In this document: positions 48,496 to 56,707 of the stretch, piece after piece
Layout of the letters: each line of letters begins with the position of its first letter
Position numbering within the stretch: position 1 is the first letter of the stretch
Translations under genes and position numbers: made by a program
Source: CAYPNP01 sp964412195
GTDB lineage: Bacteria > Acidobacteriota > JAAYUB01
Direction of reading: 5' to 3'
Assembly: GCA_964412195.1 (NCBI GenBank)
Contig: CAYPNP010000021.1
Coordinates: 1-64,000 of the forward strand
Length of the DNA stretch: 64,000 nucleotides
The notes under the pieces: model-generated
The model's input: only the letters and a program-made list of their open reading frames with translations
Database searches by the model: none
What the model was told of the DNA's origin: nothing

Positions 48496-49899
48496 ATGAG
48501 CAAGACGATCGTGGTGGATCCCGTGACCCGCATCGAGGGCCACGCGAAAATCCTGCTGGACCTCGACGACGGCGGCGAGGTCACCGGTGCCCACCTGAAG
48601 GTGCTGGAGATCCGCGGCTTTGAAAAATTCCTCGAGAGGATGGAGCTCTTCAAGATGCCGCAGATCACCGCCCGGATCTGCGGCGTCTGCCCGGCGGCCC
48701 ACCACCTGGCCTCCGTCACCGCCATCGAGAACGGCCTGGGCGTGACGCCCCCGGAGGAGGCCCGCCTCCTGCGCGAGCTGCTCTACGCCGGCCACGTGTT
48801 GCACTCCCACGCCCTGAGCACCTTCATCCTGGCCGGTCCGGACATGCTGGTCGGCGTGGACGGCGCCCCGGCCGACCGGAACATCTTCGGACTGCTCCGG
48901 CTGGACGCGGATCTGGCCAAGAAGGCGTTGCGGCTCCGCACCATGGGCCAGCGCACCGTCGAGATCGTCGGCGGCCGCGGCGTGCACCCGGTAACGGCGG
49001 TCCCGGGCGGCATGGCGTCCCGGCCGGACCGGGAGAAGCTGGACCTCATCGCCGGCTGGGGCGAGGAAGCCGAGCACCTGCTCGGCGAGCTGATGGACAC
49101 CATCCGCGGGAAGCTGGCCCAGCTCGGGGAGCTGCGCCAGGCCGCGATGCTGCCGGCCCACTCCCTGGCCGTGTCCGACAAAGGATCGCTCTCGTTCCTG
49201 GCCGGCAACCTGGTGCTGGCCGACGGGAAGGGGGCCACGGTGCGCGAATTCCCGGCCGCCGATTACGCCGGTGTCCTTTCAGAGCACGTCATGCCGGGTT
49301 CCTACATGAAATCGGTCCGGCTGCGCCAGCCGGAGGGCGCCCTGTACATGGTCGGCCCGCTCGCCCGGCTCAACGTCAACGGCGCCGCCGCCACGCCCAA
49401 GGCGGACGCCCTGCTGAAGGCGTTCCGCGCGGCGGGGACGCCGCGCCTGTCGGTGCTCGACTTTGTGGAGGCCCGCCTGGTGGAGATGGTCTACTGCGCC
49501 GAGCGCATGGCCGCGCTGCCGGGATTGATCAAGGGCGAAGGGCCGGCCCGCGTCGACGCGGCGCCGAAGCCCGGCCGGTACGTGGGGGTGGTGGAGTCCC
49601 CCCGCGGCATCCTAATCCACGAATACACCGCCGACGAGACCGGGCGGATCGCGGCGGCCAACCTGATCGTGGCGACCCAGAACAACTACGACGCCATCGA
49701 CCTGGCCCTGGCCCAGTCGGCGCGGATGTACCTGCCCAAGGGCAACGACGCCCTGTTGATGAACGGCCTCGAGTTCTCGCTGCGCTGCTTCGACCCGTGC
49801 CTGTCCTGCGCCACCCACTCGGCCGGCCGGATGCCCCTGGAGGTGGAGATCCGGCGGGCGGGCGCGGTGGAGAGAATCCTCACCCGGAGGGAAGCGTGA
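48496..49899 (+). CDS. [NiFe] hydrogenase large subunit, group 3-like, intact active site
   Basis: 467 residues. L1 RICGVCPAAHH provides C62, C65 and H69; L2 DPCLSCATH provides C435, C438 and H441. A 26-residue tail follows and would be trimmed by the protease encoded at 50615-51115. It is shorter than and diverged from MvhA in this window, so the two operons are separate isoenzymes. No diaphorase (HoxFU) or F420-binding (FrhB) genes are adjacent; the partner is instead the ferredoxin protein that follows. Confidence 0.92.
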   Translation: MSKTIVVDPVTRIEGHAKILLDLDDGGEVTGAHLKVLEIRGFEKFLERMELFKMPQITARICGVCPAAHHLASVTAIENGLGVTPPEEARLLRELLYAGHVLHSHALSTFILAGPDMLVGVDGAPADRNIFGLLRLDADLAKKALRLRTMGQRTVEIVGGRGVHPVTAVPGGMASRPDREKLDLIAGWGEEAEHLLGELMDTIRGKLAQLGELRQAAMLPAHSLAVSDKGSLSFLAGNLVLADGKGATVREFPAADYAGVLSEHVMPGSYMKSVRLRQPEGALYMVGPLARLNVNGAAATPKADALLKAFRAAGTPRLSVLDFVEARLVEMVYCAERMAALPGLIKGEGPARVDAAPKPGRYVGVVESPRGILIHEYTADETGRIAAANLIVATQNNYDAIDLALAQSARMYLPKGNDALLMNGLEFSLRCFDPCLSCATHSAGRMPLEVEIRRAGAVERILTRREA

Positions 49900-50618
49900 T
49901 GGTTACAATCGCCGTGGACGAAAAAGCCTGCGTGGGGTGTTCCCTCTGCGTGGACATCTGCGTGCCCAAGGTCTTCACCTTTGATGAGTCGAAGCAGGTT
50001 CCGGTCGTTTCGCAGGCGGCGGAGTGCTTCGGCTGCCTGAGCTGCTCCGAGATCTGCCCCGCCGACGCCCTCCGGCATGAAGGAGTTCCCCAGACGGAGT
50101 GCTTCTACCACGACCCGGAGGCGCTGGCCTTGGCCGCCAGGACGGCGGGGAAAGGCTGGACGGCCCCGCTCACGCCGGACGACCCGGCGAAGCAGGACCG
50201 GGCCATGCGCGACCTCGGCGTCCGGCTGCTGTCGGTGGCGGCCGTGTTCAAGCAGACCCTGGGCAACAGCCTGCCCGCGGTGGGCACCATCGCCGGGCGC
50301 ACCCTGGCCGGCCAGCTGCCCCGCTACCGCGTACCGAAGGATCTCGCCGAAGCGCTGGAATTGGCCAGGGAGCAATTCGCCCCGGCCTGGGAACTGAACT
50401 TCCGGCAGGCCGCGCCGGACCAGCTCACCGTGGAGGTGGGCGCCTGCTTCGTGCGGGAGCTCTGCGCCCAGGAAAAACTGGAGATCGGCGGCGAGCTCTG
50501 CATCCTGTTCTACAACTACCTCGCGGGCTATCTCTCCAAGATGGGCGGGGTGCGGCCGAAACTGGTGAACGCCGACCGCGGCGCGGCCAAGTGCGCCTAT
50601 GAGGTGAAGCTGTTTTGA
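49899..50618 (+). CDS. Two-cluster ferredoxin with a C-terminal V4R-like domain
   Basis: 239 residues from ATG 49899, overlapping the large-subunit stop by one base. Residues 1-65 hold two [4Fe-4S] motifs, CVGCSLCVDIC and CFGCLSCSEICP. Residues 110-239 form an alpha-beta domain with VGACFVRELCAQEKLEIGGELCILFYNYLAGYLSKM, resembling in pattern the V4R-like protein at 47069. It is the likely electron acceptor or donor subunit of the adjacent hydrogenase, perhaps with ligand sensing built in. Confidence 0.78.
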   Translation: MVTIAVDEKACVGCSLCVDICVPKVFTFDESKQVPVVSQAAECFGCLSCSEICPADALRHEGVPQTECFYHDPEALALAARTAGKGWTAPLTPDDPAKQDRAMRDLGVRLLSVAAVFKQTLGNSLPAVGTIAGRTLAGQLPRYRVPKDLAEALELAREQFAPAWELNFRQAAPDQLTVEVGACFVRELCAQEKLEIGGELCILFYNYLAGYLSKMGGVRPKLVNADRGAAKCAYEVKLF

Positions 50619-51115
50619 GCGGGACGCCGAGGGCGACGCTGGCGGTGGTCGGGATCGGCAACACCCTCGCCGGGGATGACGGCGCGGGTGTGGAGGTGGT
50701 CCGGCGGCTCGAGGCGGAATGGTCGGGCCGGCGGGAGGTGCTCCTCACCACCCTGGAGGGGGATCTCTTGGCCGTGTCCGAGCTGCTCGGCCTGGCCGAC
50801 CGCTTTCTCTTCGTGGATTCCGTCGCCGGCGAGCGTCCCGGAGAGCTGGTGTTCGGCATCGAATCCGGCCGGGCCTTCGCCCCCTCTTTCCATCAAACCG
50901 ACATTGCCACGGCCATGCGCCAGTTGAACACCCTGGGCATGGCCGACCCCTTTCCCCCTTGGGAGGTCTGGGGAGTGGTGATCGCGCCGCCCGAGGAAGT
51001 GCGGGAGTGCCTCAGCCCCAAGGTGGAGGCGGGGGTCGTCGAGCTGGCCCGCCGCGTCTCCCATTACATCCGGCACCAGCTCAGGGCGTGGGGAGGGCTT
51101 CCGACATCAAGCTGA
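50615..51115 (+). CDS. [NiFe] hydrogenase maturation endopeptidase
   Basis: 166 residues. The frame begins with TTG at 50615, overlapping the preceding TGA; no better in-frame start precedes the conserved core. Core motifs are VVGIGNTLAGDDGAGVEVV with the nickel-sensing Asp, ADRFLFVDSVAG and SFHQTDIATAM with the conserved His. It would process the large subunit of the same operon. It ends the operon, facing the convergent GtrA gene 60 bases away. Confidence 0.87.
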   Translation: MSGTPRATLAVVGIGNTLAGDDGAGVEVVRRLEAEWSGRREVLLTTLEGDLLAVSELLGLADRFLFVDSVAGERPGELVFGIESGRAFAPSFHQTDIATAMRQLNTLGMADPFPPWEVWGVVIAPPEEVRECLSPKVEAGVVELARRVSHYIRHQLRAWGGLPTSS

Positions 51116-51175
51116 GATGCCTGCGGGAGGGGAACCGCGCGGCGGTGGATGAAAGCTGCCACCCGGGCCGCCCGT

Positions 51176-51715
51176 TCACACTTGGGGCGGCTTGCCTCGG
51201 GGAGGCTCGGGGAGCCTGGCGGCGAGGCGCCGGTCCAGGAGGAAGACGAACCGGTCGCTGACCAGGAAGTTGATGACGGCGCAGGCGCCCACCGTGATGA
51301 CGTTGGCCAGGAAGTAGTGGAGGTGGGCCCGGCCCACCAGCACCCACATGATCAGCACATTGCCCGCCAGCGAGACCAGGCCGGTGGTCAGGTTAAAGCG
51401 GACCAGGCGCAGCGCCACCCCGCCGGGCACCAGCCGGGTGCGGTCGGACCAGGTCCAGCGCTCGTGCCAGGCGAAGTTGTGCAGGATGGCCACCTCGACG
51501 GCGAGCAGCGTCGCCCACAGGTAGTGGATCCGCAGCAGCCCGGCCAGCAGGGCCAGCACCGCCAGCTGGACGCCGATGCCGACGGCGCCCACGGCGTAAA
51601 AGCGGATGGCGTGGACCGCCAGGCCGCGGAGCCCGCGCAGGGGCGGCGGCGGCGCCGGGTTCGCGGGAAGCGGCGGATTGGTGGGCGCGCCGGCGGTCGG
51701 GGACGGTCCGCTCAC
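51176..51715 (-). CDS. GtrA-family membrane protein
   Basis: 179 residues from GTG 51715, which overlaps the stop of the preceding phosphatidyltransferase gene (GTGA). A Pro/Ala-rich N-terminus leads to four membrane segments with the GtrA pattern: FYAVGAVGIGVQLAVLALL, AVEVAILHNFAWHERWTW, FN...GLVSLAGNVLIMW and VITVGACAVINFLVSDRFVF. GtrA proteins are thought to help move lipid-linked sugars across the membrane in glycosylation pathways. It forms an operon with the phospholipid synthase-like gene. Confidence 0.87.
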   Translation of the reverse strand: MSGPSPTAGAPTNPPLPANPAPPPPLRGLRGLAVHAIRFYAVGAVGIGVQLAVLALLAGLLRIHYLWATLLAVEVAILHNFAWHERWTWSDRTRLVPGGVALRLVRFNLTTGLVSLAGNVLIMWVLVGRAHLHYFLANVITVGACAVINFLVSDRFVFLLDRRLAARLPEPPRGKPPQV

Positions 51716-52389
51716 GGCAGGCGCTCCGCCCGGTAGAGCGCGGCGGTGTGACGCGCCACGGCCACCAGCAGGAACAGCGCCATGCCGGCGATACCGATCA
51801 CGCCGCCAACGTCGAAGAGCAGGAACTCTCGGCCGGCCAGGTGGACGCGGGGCTTGACGAACAGCACCACGTTGCCGATGGCCAGCAGGATGCGCAGCTC
51901 GGTGGGGCTCATCTTGAAGTGGGACAGATGGAAGGTGCCGAGGGCGTAAGTAGCCAGGTAGACTTCGATGTTGAGCATGAAGTAGGCCAGCAGCACGCCC
52001 GCGGCCACCCAGGGCGTCATGTATCCCGAGAGCGCCAGGCCGCCCACCAGGAAAAAGGTGCCGAACTCGTCCACCACGTGGTCGACGTAGAACCCGTAGC
52101 GGGGCCGGAGCCGGTTGCGCACCCGGGCCAGGGTGCCGTCGAGGCTGTCGCCGAACCAGTTCACCACCAGGGCGGCATTGACCAGCCAGAGTGCCATCGG
52201 CTCGCGGCTCGCCCACCAGTAGCCCAGGCCGGCCAGCAGCATCCCCAGCAATCCCAGGAGGGTCAGGTGGTCGGAGTTGACGACGGCCGGCATCCGCCGG
52301 GCGAGCCAGACCAGGGCCTTCTTTTCGAGGGGGGCCAGGAGGCTCTCCTGCGCGCGGGCGGCGTCCTTGAACTCGCTCTTTTCAGCCAT
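51712..52389 (-). CDS. CDP-alcohol phosphatidyltransferase family protein
   Basis: 225 residues. The family motif D-x2-DG-x2-AR-x8-G-x3-D-x3-D is intact within DSLDGTLARVRNR..YGFYVDHVVDE. About six membrane segments are visible. Enzymes of this family join a CDP-activated lipid to an alcohol such as glycerol phosphate or inositol phosphate; the alcohol here cannot be told. It is co-transcribed with the downstream GtrA gene. Confidence 0.9.
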   Translation of the reverse strand: MAEKSEFKDAARAQESLLAPLEKKALVWLARRMPAVVNSDHLTLLGLLGMLLAGLGYWWASREPMALWLVNAALVVNWFGDSLDGTLARVRNRLRPRYGFYVDHVVDEFGTFFLVGGLALSGYMTPWVAAGVLLAYFMLNIEVYLATYALGTFHLSHFKMSPTELRILLAIGNVVLFVKPRVHLAGREFLLFDVGGVIGIAGMALFLLVAVARHTAALYRAERLP

Positions 52390-52408
52390 TTGGCATTTCT
52401 CCGATTGC

Positions 52409-52450
52409 CGTTGGAACGTTTAAACGTTCCAACGTTTTAACGTTCCAACG
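52409..52450. repeat. Perfect 26-bp palindrome plus half repeat
   Basis: 52409-52434 is a perfect palindrome of CGTTGGAACGTT and its complement around TTAA-like centre bases, followed at 52435-52450 by another TTTTAACGTTCCAACG. It lies between the TPR-protein stop and the phosphatidyltransferase start on the minus strand. It could be an operator or a terminator-like hairpin, and it has the same reiterated-word style as the larger cassettes. Confidence 0.65.
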
Positions 52451-52456
52451 AATAGA

Positions 52457-53674
52457 TCACTCCTCGCCCCGGTAAGGTTTGTTGATGTATTTTTTCGCGA
52501 GCTCGTGGGAATCGAAGACATTGGGCCGGCGCAGGACCTCCCGGTACTCGGCTACCGCTTCGGAGCGGCGGCCCAGCCGGTCCAGCATCTGCCCCATGCG
52601 CAGCCGGGCCCGGGTGGCCAGCTCGGCCACCGCCCCCGAGACGGCGGCGGCCGCGCGGTACTGGTCGGCGGCCTCGGCGAATTGCTGCCGTCCGGCCAGA
52701 GCCTCGGCGTATTGGAAATGCACGAGGTCGGCCGCCTTCTGCATCGCCGGGTCGCGGAGGAGGGCTTCGAACTGCTCCCGGCTTTGCTCCGCCCGGCCGA
52801 GTTTCTCCAGCAGGTTGGCCTGCTCGAGGCGGAAGAGGTAATTGCGCGGGAACCGGCGGGCGAGGCTGTCAACGATCCGCAGGCAATCGGCCCAGCGCTT
52901 CTCGCGGGCGAGGAACGTGATCAGCAGGATGCGGGCCTCGTCCTGGGCGTAGCGGCCCTGGTCCACCACCCGCTGCAGCTCGGCCAGGCCGCGCTCGCGC
53001 GAGCCGCGGAAGCCGCCGATGGCGGCCAGGATCTTCACGAAGAACGGCAGGCTCCCGACGATGTAGTCGTAGGCCCCGATGGTCAGGTAGGCGTCGTGGA
53101 AATTCGGGTCCATCGCGACGATGCGGCGGCTCAGGTCCATGGACTTTAAGCCGTTGCGCAGCGCGGGCAGGAAGGACCGCATCACCGTGGCCTCGTAGCT
53201 GGCCAGCAGTCCGTGGGCCGAACCCTGGTAGTACAACGCGGCGATGTCCCGCGGGTTTCGCGCCTCGGCGGCCTTGGCCAGATCGAGGGAGGCGGCCACC
53301 TGGCGGCGGAAAGCCGCGTCGACGCGGGGATCGGGCTTGTCCTCGCCTTCGGCGAAGAAGGACTGGCCGGCGTAGAGGCCGGTCTGCAACCGCCGTTTGG
53401 CGTTCAGCAGCTGGATCCACTCGGTGGTGGCGAGGTAGAAGAGAGGCGCGGGGTGCTGGGGGAAATCGGCCCGCAGCTTCTCGAAGCAGGCGCGGGCGGC
53501 GGCGTAGTCCATGTTGTAGAGCGCGTCGTAACCCTCGACCTGGAGCTGGCGGTAGGGCTCGGTTTCCATCTCGAAGAGGCCGGGAGCCGTCCTGGCGCCG
53601 GCCGCCGCCGCCGCGATGGCGGAGGCCGGAGCGGCCAGAAGCAGCAGCAACAAGAACCGGCGGCGCAGACGCAT
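52457..53674 (-). CDS. Exported TPR-repeat protein
   Basis: 405 residues from ATG 53674 (GGAG eight bases upstream; a GTG nine bases earlier is weaker). A signal peptide (about 1-26) is followed by helical TPR-like repeats: YDALYNMDYAAARACFEKLRADFPQHPAPLFYLA near the start and further repeats at about 240-400 (YLFRLEQANLLEKLGRAEQSREQF, YAEALAGRQQFAEAADQYR). The middle has a YDYIVGSLPFFVKIL segment. It is probably a periplasmic scaffold. It follows the M16 peptidase pair in the same direction. Confidence 0.82.
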   Translation of the reverse strand: MRLRRRFLLLLLLAAPASAIAAAAAGARTAPGLFEMETEPYRQLQVEGYDALYNMDYAAARACFEKLRADFPQHPAPLFYLATTEWIQLLNAKRRLQTGLYAGQSFFAEGEDKPDPRVDAAFRRQVAASLDLAKAAEARNPRDIAALYYQGSAHGLLASYEATVMRSFLPALRNGLKSMDLSRRIVAMDPNFHDAYLTIGAYDYIVGSLPFFVKILAAIGGFRGSRERGLAELQRVVDQGRYAQDEARILLITFLAREKRWADCLRIVDSLARRFPRNYLFRLEQANLLEKLGRAEQSREQFEALLRDPAMQKAADLVHFQYAEALAGRQQFAEAADQYRAAAAVSGAVAELATRARLRMGQMLDRLGRRSEAVAEYREVLRRPNVFDSHELAKKYINKPYRGEE

Positions 53675-53746
53675 GGGCGGCACTCCGCGGTGGATTCGAT
53701 AAACCCCTTTGATTCGTCCCGGCCCGCGCTGGTTCGACGGCCAGCC

Positions 53747-55207
53747 TTAAAAACCCGCGTCCGAGAGCTTCTTGACCTGGACCGGCGCGAGCTTTTCCAG
53801 CTGCGGTCGCACGGCGGCGGCCTCGCCCACCACCACCAGCACGTAGTCGTCCTGGGGCAGCAGCCGCAGCGCTGTCTGGCGGAGGTCCTCCGGCGTGACG
53901 GCGCGCACCTGGCGCAGCAGCCTGGCGTGGTAGTCGAAACCGGCGCCGTAGAACGCCAGCTCCGCGTAGGCCGCAGCCTTGTCGGCGGTGCTTTCCAGCG
54001 TGGGGGGGAACTGGCCCAGGATGTAGGACTTGGCGCTTTCGACCGCCGCCTCGGAGAACTCCTCCGTCCGGCCCCGGCGCAGCAGGCCCAGGGTGATATC
54101 CAGCATTTCGCCAATCTGGGTGCTCTGGGTGTAGGAAGAGAGGGTCAGCAACCCGCCATTGCGCCACGAGGTGAAGTCGCTGCGGGCGCCGTAGGTCAGC
54201 CCCCGCTGGATGCGCAATTCGTTGTTGAGCCAGGAGGTGAACCGCCCGCCGAAAAGGGTGTTGAGCACGTCGGCCTTGGCGGTGACCGGGTCGCCGAAGG
54301 CGAAGCCGGGGCTGCCCAGGGCGAAGTGTGCCTGGGTGGCGCCGGGCATGTCCACGAGCATCACCTTCTTTCCCTTCCCGGAGGGGAGGGCGGGCAGGTC
54401 CATGGACGGGGGCGGCGCGGCGGGCTTCGGCCAGCGGGCGAATTGCGCGGCCAGCAGCTCGGCCAGACGTTCCCGGGTGATGTCGCCCACCACCGCCAGG
54501 CTGGTCCGATCGGGCCGGTACCAGGAGGCGTAAAAGGCGCGCACGTCGGCGGGAACGAGGTGCTCCAGCCCGGTCTCGGTGCCCAGCTTCAGCCGCCCGA
54601 GGGGGTGAGCCCCGAAGTAGACCCGGCGGAAGTACATCCGCACGGCGGTCATCGGATCGTCCTTGGCCGCCTGCAGGTCCTCCTGCTGCCGGCTGCGCTC
54701 CTTCTGGAACTCCCCGGGTGCCAGGAGCGGGTCGGTGGCGCACCCGGCGGCGATGGCCAGCATGCGGGGGAAATGCTCGGCCAGGCACTGGCCCTCCAGC
54801 GTGGCGAACTCTTCCGCCACCTGCACTTCCAGCGAAGCGCCGATGAAATCGAGCTCCTCGGCCACGGTTTCGGCGTCCTGTTCCCGCGTGCCGCGGAGCA
54901 GGAGCCGGCCCGTCAGCTCGGCCAGCCCCTCCTTGCCGGCGGGCTCGTAGGCGGATCCGGCTCCGGCCACCAGGAGGTGCAGGCTGATGACCGGCAGGCG
55001 GTGGTCCTCGCAGAGGTAGACCGTCATCCCGTTGTCGAGGCGGATCGACTGGGGCTCCGGCAGGGCGAATTCCGCCGCCGCCACGGCGGGCGCCAGCCAG
55101 AGGGCGGCCAGAATGATGGTCAGGATGCCGGCCGGTGCGCCGGTCACCGGTCGCCGGGCACAGGTCGGGGGGCACAGGGGTTCCGAGAATTTCGCTGCGG
55201 TGTTCAT
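53747..55207 (-). CDS. M16-family peptidase-like protein, catalytically inactive partner
   Basis: 486 residues with a signal sequence (about 25-45). It has two M16 halves. At the zinc site, where active members have HxxEH, this protein reads GKEGLAELTGRLLLRGT, so the ligands are absent. The C-terminal half keeps the RIQRGLTYGARS motif that helps bind substrate. Such a subunit normally pairs with an active M16 subunit, encoded immediately upstream with a four-base overlap. Together they would form a periplasmic peptidase. Confidence 0.88.
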   Translation of the reverse strand: MNTAAKFSEPLCPPTCARRPVTGAPAGILTIILAALWLAPAVAAAEFALPEPQSIRLDNGMTVYLCEDHRLPVISLHLLVAGAGSAYEPAGKEGLAELTGRLLLRGTREQDAETVAEELDFIGASLEVQVAEEFATLEGQCLAEHFPRMLAIAAGCATDPLLAPGEFQKERSRQQEDLQAAKDDPMTAVRMYFRRVYFGAHPLGRLKLGTETGLEHLVPADVRAFYASWYRPDRTSLAVVGDITRERLAELLAAQFARWPKPAAPPPSMDLPALPSGKGKKVMLVDMPGATQAHFALGSPGFAFGDPVTAKADVLNTLFGGRFTSWLNNELRIQRGLTYGARSDFTSWRNGGLLTLSSYTQSTQIGEMLDITLGLLRRGRTEEFSEAAVESAKSYILGQFPPTLESTADKAAAYAELAFYGAGFDYHARLLRQVRAVTPEDLRQTALRLLPQDDYVLVVVGEAAAVRPQLEKLAPVQVKKLSDAGF

Positions 55208-56532
55208 GGCTTGCCCCCCTCCGGCACGAGGACCCCGATGGTCAGGTTCCGGTCGGACAGGTACTTGACGGCGGCCTGGCGGACCTCCTCGGCCGTGACC
55301 CGCTTGTACCGGTCCAGTTGGGTGAACAGGCGCTCGTAGCCGCCGTAGAACACTTCAGCCAGTCCCAGCTGTTCGGCCTTGCCGGAGATGGTCTCGAGCT
55401 CGAAGTAGTACTCGCTCTGGATCACGTTGAGGGCCTTCTGCATCTCGCGCGGTTGCACGCCGTCGGCGCGGATGCGCGCCAGCTCTTCGAAAACCGCCGT
55501 CTCGATCCGGGCGGGATCGGCGTCGATGACCGGCTTGACCCTGATGAAGAAGAGGAACGGGTCGATCGTCTCCTGGATTCCCCCGTCGACCTCCGTGGCC
55601 AGCTGCTCCTGGCGGACCAGGCGCCGGTGCAGCCGGGAGCTCTCTCCGTGCAGGAGCAGGAGATCCAGTATCCGCAGGGCGGGGAAGTCGGGGTCGGCGC
55701 CCCGCGGGGCGTGGAAGGCCATGGAGAACGAGGGGGTCAACGCTTCCTTGCGGATGATAACCCGCTTGATGCCGGTCTGGGGCGGCTCCACGGTGGTGAC
55801 GGGCGGCGGGGGCGGCCCGCCGGGCACGGGGCCGTAGTATTTCCGGATCAGTTCCAGGGCCGGGGCGGGCTCGAAGTCGCCCACCAGCACCAGCACCGCG
55901 TTATTGGGCGCGTAAAAGGTCCGGTAGTACTGGACGACGTCATCGCGGCGCCAGCCCTGGATGTCGCTCATCCAGCCGATCACGTCCCAATGGTAAGGGT
56001 GGGCCATGATGGAGGTGGCCCGGACGTTCTCGTCCAGGAACCCGTCGTTGTCGTTTTCGACGACCAGGCGCCGCTCGGAGGCCACGACACCGCGTTCCGA
56101 CTCCAGAACCTTGGGATCGAAGGTCAGGCCCTGGATCCGCTCGGCCTCCATCCGAAGCATGGTCTCCAGCGCGCCGGCGGGGAACCAGTCGGTGTAGAAC
56201 GTGACGTCCTCCCCGGTCGAGGCGTTGTTGCTGCCGCCGAGCGACTCCATCCGGCGGTCGAACTCGCCAGGTCCGATGGAGGCCGTGCCGTTGAACATCA
56301 TGTGCTCGATGAAGTGGGAGACTCCGGTGATGCCGGGCCGCTCGTTCCGGGAACCCACCCGGAAGAACGTGTACAGTGCCACGTTGGGGATCGTGGGATC
56401 GGGCAGCAGGAGGACCTTGAGGCCGTTGTCCAGGTCGTGGGCCTGGATGTCCTCTTTCTGCAGGGCCAAGGCCGGCGGGATGGCGGCCAGGCCGAGCAGG
56501 ACGGCGGAGAAAAGAATGATAGTACGACGCAA
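55204..56532 (-). CDS. M16-family zinc peptidase, active subunit
   Basis: 442 residues from TTG 56532, chosen because GGGGGAGGG lies four bases upstream and the signal peptide (LRRTIILFSAVLLGLAAIPP) starts there; ATG 56577 is an alternative without a ribosome site. The zinc motif HFIEH gives H73, E76 and H77, with the distal Glu in the AERIQGL..DPKVLESERGVV region. It is the catalytic partner of the inactive M16 protein that follows. Confidence 0.88.
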   Translation of the reverse strand: MRRTIILFSAVLLGLAAIPPALALQKEDIQAHDLDNGLKVLLLPDPTIPNVALYTFFRVGSRNERPGITGVSHFIEHMMFNGTASIGPGEFDRRMESLGGSNNASTGEDVTFYTDWFPAGALETMLRMEAERIQGLTFDPKVLESERGVVASERRLVVENDNDGFLDENVRATSIMAHPYHWDVIGWMSDIQGWRRDDVVQYYRTFYAPNNAVLVLVGDFEPAPALELIRKYYGPVPGGPPPPPVTTVEPPQTGIKRVIIRKEALTPSFSMAFHAPRGADPDFPALRILDLLLLHGESSRLHRRLVRQEQLATEVDGGIQETIDPFLFFIRVKPVIDADPARIETAVFEELARIRADGVQPREMQKALNVIQSEYYFELETISGKAEQLGLAEVFYGGYERLFTQLDRYKRVTAEEVRQAAVKYLSDRNLTIGVLVPEGGKP

Positions 56533-56628
56533 GGGACCCTCCCCCTCTGGATGAACGTCGAATCGGGCAGCCCCCATTCTACGACAAATTGGGCCGGAGG
56601 AGAACCCCGGCGGTGGGCGAATCTGAAC

Positions 56629-56657
56629 TTGCCGTACGGCCAGTTCGTACATAGAAT
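56629..56657 (+). promoter_or_regulatory. Probable promoter of the rtcA operon
   Basis: TTGCCG (56629-56634), a 17-base spacer, TAGAAT (56652-56657), ending 50 bases before the rtcA start. Confidence 0.45.
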
Positions 56658-56707
56658 GAGATTTTCGGGACATCGGTCAAACAGTAGCCGCCGGGAGGCT
56701 GGGAACC

